Shown here: piece after piece, positions 56,663-64,000 of the stretch
Numbering within the stretch: position 1 is the stretch's first letter
Layout of the letters: each line of letters begins with the position of its first letter
Assembly (NCBI GenBank): GCA_948567375.1
Contig: OX419757.1
Location: forward strand, 17,484,001-17,548,000
Length of the DNA stretch: 64,000 bases
Source: Lunularia cruciata
Taxonomy: Eukaryota > Streptophyta > Marchantiopsida > Lunulariales > Lunulariaceae
Direction of reading: 5' to 3'
Made by a program: the position numbers and the translations under genes
The notes under the pieces: generated by a model
Database searches by the model: none
What the model saw: the letters and a program-made list of their open reading frames with translations, nothing else
Told to the model about the DNA's origin: nothing

Positions 56663-58190
56663 GTCCCTAGAAGGGAAGTTTTTTAGTAAAGCAACCATAG
56701 AGCAAGCTTTGGAGGAAGATAAGTCTGTATTCGTGGTGTGGATCAAGCTGATTGCACAAGAACAATCTACGGAGGGCCAAGAGCCTCATCAAGCAATGGT
56801 TAATCAGATAGTTAAGGAGTTTGTGGACTTGTTTTTGGATGATCTACCAAAGGGATTACCCTCCAATTGAGGTATGCCCTTCAAGATCAAATTATTGCCA
56901 GAGAGTACTCCAGTGAGTAGACCGATCTATCGGCTCTCACCAAAGGAGTTGGAGGAGTTGCAAACAACACTTATAGAGTTGCTGGAGAAGGACTTCATAC
57001 AACATAGTACCTCTCCTTGGGGAGCACTGATACTATTTGTTCCATAGAAGGATGGAGGACTTCATTTCTGTATTGATTATCATGGGCTCAATAAGCAAAC
57101 CGTGAAGAATGCATATCCCTTGCCTCAGATCGATGACTTGCTTGATCAACTAAGTGAAGCACGCTACTTTTCCAAGCTAGATCTTTGTAGTGGCTATTGG
57201 CAAATTCCTATTAATAGAGAGGATGTGCAAAAGACTGCCTTTTGCACAAGGTATGGGCATTTTGAGTGGAGTGTTCTACCTTTAAGACTCACTAATGCTC
57301 CAGTAGTCTTCATGGATTAGATGCATCGGGTGTTGGATGGACTATTGGATTGGTCCATGGTGGTGTTCTTAGATGATATCTTAATCTATAGCAAGATAGA
57401 GGCAGAACATATGAATCATGTACGAGAAGTCCTAAGACGACTACGATAATGGAAATTTTATTGCAAGAAGTCAAAGTGTGCCTTTTAGCAAAAGGAGGTT
57501 ACCTTCTTGGGTCATAAGATCTCATTAGAGGGGATCAAGATGGAAGAAGATAACATCAAGGCCATTACTTATTACCCTACTCCAAAAGATGCTATAGAAG
57601 TACGGGCATTCAATGGATTAGCTAGTTTTTACCGACGGTTTATCCACTATTATGCTCATGTGGCTGCACCATTGATTGACCTCTTAGGGAAAAACTCAAG
57701 CTTCCAGTGGACCACCAAGCATGAAGAAGCATTCTAGAAGTTAAAGCATATTGTGTCATCAAGACCCATTCTTCAACCATATGATCCTCAATTACCTTGT
57801 ATGGTTGATTTTGATGCTTCTAACTTTGCAATTGGAGCCGTGCTGCAACAAGAATTCCCAAATGGACTCCATCCCATTGCCTTTGTGTCTTGCCAACTCA
57901 ATATAGCTGAACAAAACTACTCTGCTCAAGATCAAGAACAACTTGCAATGGTATACACCACCAAGGTATGGAGACATTACCTCTTGGAGAAACAAGTGAT
58001 CATGCAAACTGATCACAAACCATTGTTGCAGACCTTACAGTTGGAACACATGAAGAGTCGACATCATCAATGGGAGGAACAACTCCAACTATATGACATC
58101 AAACTTGAGTACAAACCAGGTCAGTTCCATGTCATCCCTGATGCTTTATCACGACGACCTGATTTGAAATCTCTTCCTCTCATCACAACG
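56663..58190 (+). pseudogene. G1 reverse transcriptase and RNase H
   Basis: The lead-in KEFVDLFLDDLPKGLP (about 56812-56860) precedes [49 protein letters not shown] (about 57165-57210), the catalytic VVFLDDILIYS near 57365-57395, and FNGLASFYRRFIHYYAHVA (about 57610-57660). RNase H: VDFDASNFAIGAVLQQEF (from 57807), YSAQDQEQLAMVY with Glu, TDHKPLLQTL with Asp, and IPDALSRRPD near 58135-58165. All catalytic acids are intact. Several single stops (before KDGG, MHRV, WKF, QKEV, KLKH) interrupt an otherwise continuous frame. Confidence 0.93.
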
Positions 58191-59460
58191 GCCATTTCAA
58201 TGGTGTTAGTTGACTCCAAGGTCCAAACAAAGTTTCAGTCAGCTCTACACCAAGATCTCTTCTTCCAAATAGTACATGTTTGCCTTACGGCATGCAATAA
58301 GGAGTACAACACCTTCTCCATCAAGGAGGGCCTTTTATTCCATGAGGACCGGATTTATGTTCTAGCTAAAGGTGATCTTCAACTTGTGCACCTTCAAGAA
58401 GCCCATGATTTATCCATTGCTGGTCACATGGGTGTGAACAAGACCTTGGGTACCCTCCAACATCAATGGTGGTGGCCCAACATGACACGAGATGTTCGAG
58501 AATTTGTCCGATGGTGTGAGAGTTGCCAACGTAACAAGGCCAACAACCAGAAGCCAAGTGGACTCCTTCAACCACTTGCCGTTCCCTCTGCTTGCTGGGC
58601 ATGTGAGCTTGAATCTCATCACATCCTTGAGAGACAAAACAAGGACACATTGCAATTGTGGTGTTTGTGGATAAGCTTAGTAAGCAAATCCACTTGGCAC
58701 CAACCTGTGATACCGTGGATGCTCTAACCTAAGCACAAATATACTTTAACAATGTCTTCAAGCATCATGGGATGCCATGTGTACTCATCTCTGACCGTGA
58801 TCCTCAATTTACCAAGAAGTTTTGACAAGCACTCTTCTAGATACTCGGCACCAAGCTTGCTTTGTCCATGGCCTTTCATCCTCAAACTGATGGACAAACC
58901 AAACATGCAAATCATATATTGGAGGATATGTTGCGTGCCTTTGTCAATGTCTACCATACCAATTGGGATGAATGCCTTGCAGTTGCAGAATTTGCCTAGA
59001 ACAATTCCAAACAGGCAAGCACTAGATTTTCTCCTTTCTTTCTCAATTTTAGCCAAGATCCGCTTGTTCCAGATTCTCTTTTTGCTCCACTCTTATCTCA
59101 GGTTCCTCATACTTCCACATTCTTGACCACTATATCCCAATCTCTCCAACAAGCCCAATCTCACCTCCTTGTTGCTTAGAATCGCCAAAAGCAATATGCG
59201 GACCACCATTGTTGTGATCTCACCTTTGAAGTCGGTGATAAATTCATGCTATCCTCTAGTGACCTCCCTCTCCCACTTGATACCCAAGTTTGTAAACTTA
59301 ACCTTAATTGGATAAGGCACTTTGATATCACTCAAATTGTCTTTTCTGTTGCTTATCAACTTGCCTTGCCTTGTCACATGCGTATCCATCTTGTCTTTCA
59401 TGTTTCCAAGTTGAAACCCTTTGTTCCTAACTCCTCTTCCTTTTCCTCTCAAGGCCAACC
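58191..59460 (+). pseudogene. G1 integrase with two catalytic residues replaced
   Basis: The zinc region is intact (HDLSIAGHMGVNKTL, WCESCQRNK; about 58400-58545). In the core the first acid is replaced: SLNLITSL where SLDLITSL-type sequence is usual (about 58600). The second Asp is kept in LISDRDPQF (about 58785-58810). The third is replaced: DGQTKHAN where GQTE is usual (about 58890). Both changes fit G-to-A. Frame changes near 58605 and 58660 and stops at Trp/Gln positions occur as well. The C-terminal GDKFMLSS..LP, then AYQLALPCHMRIHLVFHVS leads into the chromodomain. It cannot catalyse integration as it stands. Confidence 0.88.
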
Positions 59461-59479
59461 TCCCCCTCTCCCTGTCCCT

Positions 59480-59635
59480 ATCAATGATCATGAGGAGTAC
59501 AAAGTTGATTGTATCCTTGCAAGTTGCTATATTCAACAAGGCCGTCGCCAACATATAGAGTACAAGGTCCTTTGGAAAGGGTATCCCCTTCATGATGCCA
59601 CATGGGAACCTCTTTCTCACCTCCAGAATGCATAG
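59480..59635 (+). pseudogene. G1 chromodomain
   Basis: C-terminal end of pol, in frame with the integrase tail: EEYKVDCILASCYIQQ, IEYKVLWKGYPLHDATWEP, LSHLQNA. The classical three-strand plus helix pattern with Tyr, Trp and Trp-Glu is complete. Chromodomains of this kind guide integration to chromatin carrying methylated H3. The stop at 59633-59635 ends the protein about 65 bp before the 3' LTR. Confidence 0.92.
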
Positions 59636-59701
59636 ATGGCCATCAAGGAATTTGAAGCTTCATTAGAGACAAGGACGTCACCAACTAGCAGCGGGGGAAT
59701 A

Positions 59702-60113
59702 TGTAACAATATGGAGTTTAGCAATGAAGTTAGTCAGGCTTACGAAGTAGCACATAAGACAAATTAGCCTAGAATATTCCAAAAGTATCTATGAAGCTTC
59801 TTGGGAAGCTTTTTGGCTAGCTTAGCTTGCACCTCAAGTAAGTAGCTTCTAGAAGGAAGCTTCTAGAAGCTTCCAACTAGCTTAGCTTGCATGCCAAGTA
59901 GGTGGCTTCTAGAAGGAAGCTTCTTGAGAAGCTTCCTAGTTAACTTGGCTTGCACTCTAAGAAAGCGGCTTGAGGAAGCTCCTTGAGAAGCTTCTCAAAG
60001 GCCTTGTATGCTACCTATAAATACCAAAGCCAAAGCTCATGCTAGGCATTTGGAGTTTTCCCCTATGTGAGTTCCAATTCTCCTATTTCTCTCCTCGGAT
60101 TTGGTCTTTTATA
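59702..60113 (+). repeat. 3' LTR of G1
   Basis: 412 bp, TGTAACAATATGGAG to TCTTTTATA. It holds a perfect heat-shock element (59861-59873), TTCTAGAAGGAAGCTTC next to it, and TATAAATA at 60016-60023. Confidence 0.92.
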
Positions 60114-60677
60114 CACTCCAAGACTCAAACCATTGTTCACTAGAGAACTCAATGAGAAAGATAGTTACAAATGAAAGGTTCATGAGTACTTCCACACTCC
60201 TAGTTTATATACTTGTGAAGTAGTTACGCACCAAAGTTACTAATTATTGGAGTAACTCAAGTTACTAAGCTAAAAGTCAAAAAGCTAAAGGAATATTTAT
60301 ACTCATGGGAATATTCTCCTATGCATATGGTCTTATCTTGACCAAACATTGAGTCAAGGATTCATTCACATGGGCTTTCCTTGGACTATAAAAGAATTCA
60401 AATCAAAAAGGCTTGTGGGCCCAAGAGTTCTCAACTCAACCCTCAATGCCAAATACCTAAGAATAATACCAAGTCAACACACTAGAAACCAAAATAGTGG
60501 TGCTCATCTTTTCCACTTCTTCTAAAGTAAGGTCCCCTCTATCTAAGCTATGACTAAATTTAGCTAATCATGACTAATTAGAACCATATTTTATCTCTAT
60601 ATAAATAATTTCTCTTAAATACTTATAATACCAAACTTAATATCACAATAGCACATACATGCAAAAATGTGTGTTAT

Positions 60678-63548
60678 AGAACATATTGAGTTTAACATGG
60701 TTGAGAAGAGAGTAGTGAACTCAAGATTTAGTAGGAAGACCTTGTTTACAACTATTTTTTCTTCCAAAGTGTAGTAATGTGTACCACATCATGTTAGCTT
60801 TGAAGGCAGAGTAGACAATTGTGATCTTATGGAATGAGTGGAGGGCCTAGTGCACCTAGAGCCTTACTCTCATTTTTTGGTAAATAGTAGCTAGTGAGTG
60901 GTATTGTTGCTTGTTGAACTTATGGTGGACCTCACTATAATAGAGATTGCACCCAAAGTAGTAAGAATGATACCTTTGGAGCACCATAACCAACTTAGAG
61001 ACAATGTGACCATTGTCATAGATTTGGTCATACTCATGATCAAAGCTTTGTTTTCCACCCAAAGTTATGGAGGAGTAGGGCTACTATGGTAGGTGGTAGA
61101 GGAGCTCTAGGTCATCAAGGACAAGGTGGTAAAGGTAGAAATAGAGGACCTACACTTGGTAGGGCCTAGTACTTGCCCTTGATTTTGATACAACCATGAC
61201 TTCTTGGATTGAGAAGTTAAAGTAGAGATTGGCTAGCATGGCCATAACTTAGAGGAGATCAAACTCAAGTGTTGAGGCTTCTATCTCTTATTTTGGTGAT
61301 AGAGATGTCTTGGAATTTATGTGAAAAGAAACATAGGTAGATGCATTGACCATAATGAATAGGAGTGAAATACATGCTCTAGAGCATAGAAGAGTATCAT
61401 TGAAGTTGGACCGATTGAGAGGAGAGGCTAGTAACTTCCCTAGTCTTTCACACTCTCTAAGGCACTATAGAAAATATTTTATAGCTCCTAGATGTTCTAG
61501 TGTAAGTATAGTACGTGGTGTGGAGTGCATAAATGGACCAGGTGCTAATCAATCACCTACTACTACATAGGTTGAGTCTAGCACAATGTTAGGGGTTGCT
61601 CAATTGATTATGCATTCCCTATTTTTCTCAACCATATTTATATTGGGAGTTGATCCAACTTGAGTGCTTTGGTTGGCTACCATACTTTTTTAGGATAGGG
61701 ATGATATGGTTGATGGTAGAGCTAACTTGGTTGAGGAGTATGGGATCTATTCAACTACTAATGGCTTGTGGTAGGTAATAATTACTAGGTTGGAAGAGTT
61801 ACAAGCTAGACTTGTATTTAGGCAAGCTTAGTTCATATTTGGAGTTGTCCCATTGGACAACTAGAATGGGAATTTTAGTTTGGTGTGACTTTTAAAGAAG
61901 GCCTATACACCACAATGTGTCTTCTTAGACTCTAGTGTACATTAACTTATGTTGGAGAAGGCTGAAGTTGTTGATCTTGGGCTACAAAGACCAATGCTTA
62001 GAGGTGTCTACTTCAGATCTAGACATCTCTAAAAGGTGGTTCTACATAGAACATTATATGTGGGTAGCTCAATGTTCAAATTCAGCTTGGTCATCCAATT
62101 GATAGCTTTGTGGTGAGAGCCCAGGCCATTGTGACAATAGCAAAGTCATATGATGTGCTATTTGGTGAAGCATTGTTATACCTCATGGGTTTCAACATTG
62201 ACTATTGGAAAAAAACAACATAGTATAGATCAAGTTGGCAATAATCATGTGACAAACATTTATATTGCCTATCAATGCACTTTAATAGCGGTAATCTTAG
62301 CTCACTACAATTAGGGACCATGGTATCAATTTTAACTTCAGTAGTTCTATTACTTTGCCTTATGATTTATTGGAGAGAAAAACCCATGCAAAGGATACCC
62401 CAATACAAGAAGAGATCACTAAGATTTGGAATATGAGTGGGGTTGTTCCATCTACCTTGGATGTTTCATTGTGGAGTTCTTAGGAGTCACTACTACAATA
62501 TGTGGATCAATTGGTGCATCAAGCTTAGAGTGGAGCCTTTGTCCCACAAGGAAAACAGTTGAGGATGAGCTTCCAGAATTTATTACCTTATCACCTTCGG
62601 ATACCACACTTATTGCTTGGTAGTATTCAATATAGGGAGTATGCCTATTGGAGTTATTTGGTGAGATCAACACAAGACTAGCTATGGTACTATAGGCAAG
62701 CATACAACTTTAGATGTACTTGTATATGGAGAGAGATGAGACTATTAGGCAAGTCTCTCTACATCATGTGGTACACTTGGCCTATTGGTTTCTTGAGTTA
62801 TTACCAATGTGAATAGTCAAAGGTTACCAAAAGACCTTGCTAGTAGACATTTTCTTGCTAGAGGTGTATGATTTGGGAAGCCATGGTCCCATTCATTTGG
62901 GGATTTTTGGATGGATATGTTGAGGACATACATGTGTTGTATTTGGCCAAGGTCAAAGTCTACAAGATCCTTGTTTTGGTAGATGTTACATATATTACAA
63001 CATTTCTAGGTTTATCAAGCTATTTCACTAACCTATATTTTGGAGAATATCCTTTTGATGGGTTATTCTTGCAGACAAGTGAGGGCTAGTACACATCAAG
63101 TTTGTTCTTGGATGGGACATATTGTGTTGTTAGATTTAGCCAAAGTTGGATCACAAGCTTATTGTCTTTGTCTTTGTCTTTGGTGGACAAACCTCTTATC
63201 TAGAGAGGTTTTATAATGTGCCTATCATGTGCATATGATAGGATTCAACAACTAGCTTACCTTGCTATCAATGATATTCTAGATGTTGGATGCTAGTCTC
63301 AAATAGTGGTAGTGGTTGATAGGTCACAAATGGCAATGGTGAACCTTGTGGGGCAGCCTAGAGTTGCTTTATCCACACTCATGAGTTTCCTAAGCTCACA
63401 TGATTTTTAAAAGAGAGGTCTTGGACTTGTTTGGGACTCAATTGCAACAATTGGTGGAGCCCAAGACCAATAAGAGAGAGAGAGAGAGCAAGAAATGGGC
63501 TTTTGTACCAATATTACCACCAATTCAATAGTGTTAGAGGCATCTAGG
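60678..63548 (+). mobile_element. M-R second segment: gag end, protease, linker and methyltransferase relic
   Basis: Continuation of the decayed M copy. The zinc knuckles are recognisable near 60907 and 61005. The protease active-site region is near 61930 (LDSSVH where LDSGA is usual), and the linker word SFVVRAQAI and MGFNIDYW are near 62110-62210. The methyltransferase starts at about 62640 (CLLELFGEINTRLAMVL), with YMERDETIRQVSLHHVVHLAYW following, motif IV lost, and the FTNLLS-type region near 63185. It stops at 63548 where G2 was inserted. So the methyltransferase domain was already part of the family when this old copy moved. Confidence 0.85.
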
Positions 63549-63549
63549 T

Positions 63550-64000
63550 TGTAAAAGACCGAAACTGAGGAGAGAAATAGGAGAATGGAAACTCACATTG
63601 GGACACTTGAATGAGGGAAAACTCCGAATGCCTAGCATGAGCTTTGGCTTTGGTATTTATAGGTAGCATACAAGGCCCTTGAGAAGCTTCTCAAGAAGCT
63701 TCCTCAAGCCGCTTTCATAGAGTGCAAGCCAAGTTAACTAGGAAGTTTCTCAAGAAACTTCCTTCTAGAAGCCGCCTACTTGGCGTGCAAGCTAAGCTAG
63801 TTGGAAGCTTCTAGAAGCTTTCTTCTAGAAGCTACTTACTTAAGGTGCAAGCTAAGCTAACCGGGAAGCTTCCCAAGAAGCTTCCTAGATACTTCCGGAA
63901 TATTCTAGGCTAATTTGTCTTATGTGCTACTTCGTGAGCCCGATTAACTTTGTCGCTAAACTCCATATTGTTACATATTCCCCCGCTGCTAGTTGGTGAT
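63550..64000 (-). mobile_element. G2: family G element, 3' LTR and start of internal part
   Basis: 3' LTR in reverse (63550-63975; minus-strand TGTAACAATATGGAG to CTTTTACA) inside M-R. The G purine tract complement lies just right of it (TATTCCCCCGCTGC, 63977-63990), so the element body extends beyond the window. Heat-shock element at 63804-63816; TATAAATA (minus) at 63654-63661. Confidence 0.92.

Larger units (their letters stand above)
54495..60113 (+). mobile_element. G1: complete Ty3/gypsy chromovirus
   Basis: Both LTRs (54495-54907, 59702-60113), the primer site (54909-54920), gag, protease, RT, RNase H, integrase, chromodomain and the purine tract (about 59690-59700, GCGGGGGAATA) are present. 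Perfect 5-bp target duplication CACTC (54490-54494 and 60114-60118). The LTRs are alike except for scattered changes and an indel of about 14 bp, so this is the youngest-looking element here. Coding frames still carry stops and frameshifts, and integrase has lost two catalytic acids. Confidence 0.95.
54380..60677 (-). repeat. E-family solo LTR, minus orientation, split by G1
   Basis: LTR pieces 54380-54494 and 60114-60677 match the E2 LTR in reverse (starting TGTGAGCAAGGCTG, the complement of the E end). M-R gag continues directly on both sides (GGTTTGGTTGAA / GAACATATTGAG), so only the LTR was left behind. The flanks suggest a decayed duplication of about TGAAC. G1 inserted into it later. 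Confidence 0.85.

Overview
The window looks like intergenic repeat space from a large, repeat-rich plant genome. No intact host gene was found. Nearly everything outside 24.3-31.9 kb, 32.6-33.6 kb and 50.6-51.4 kb belongs to nested Ty3/gypsy-type LTR retrotransposons: integrase follows reverse transcriptase, primer sites match plant initiator-Met tRNA, and two families carry chromodomains. A DNMT3-like domain inside one family hints at an alga-to-gymnosperm lineage rather than an angiosperm, but that is inference. Family names used here are local: M, B, E, G and F. || Family M is the notable one. Two long copies (M1, minus, 2795-12820; M2, plus, 40655-50589) and two older wrecks (M-L, 1-994 plus 17087-18380, minus; M-R, about 51430-54379 plus 60678-63548, plus) share one order: LTR, 1.4-kb leader, gag with two CCHC zinc knuckles, protease, an unknown linker, a complete-looking C5 cytosine DNA methyltransferase domain in DNMT3-like motif order, reverse transcriptase/RNase H, integrase, and a C-terminal PHD finger. 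The element thus carried both a DNA-methylation writer and a probable histone-tail reader. All copies are broken, mostly by CAG-to-TAG changes. || Layout, left to right. Old M-L is split by chromovirus B1 (995-17086, minus), which is itself split by M1. M-L gag then abuts a truncated B-family element, B2 (18381-24323, minus), which contains an E-family solo LTR. From 24.3 to 31.9 kb is AT-rich DNA with one degenerate lysine-rich/coiled-coil coding relic and little else, followed by a solo B LTR (31866-32622, ATTAA duplication). B3 (33626-50634, plus, ATCAC duplication) is a large nest: it holds an F solo LTR, a truncated E element that contains another solo B LTR, and M2. Old M-R is split by an E solo LTR which is split by a complete chromovirus G1 (54495-60113, CACTC duplication). 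A second G element (minus) starts at 63550 and leaves the window. || B and G are chromoviruses (gag, protease, RT, RNase H, integrase, chromodomain; tRNA-iMet-like primer sites). G LTRs carry perfect heat-shock-element motifs upstream of a TATA box. M and B have repeatedly inserted into each other, so both were active over overlapping periods.
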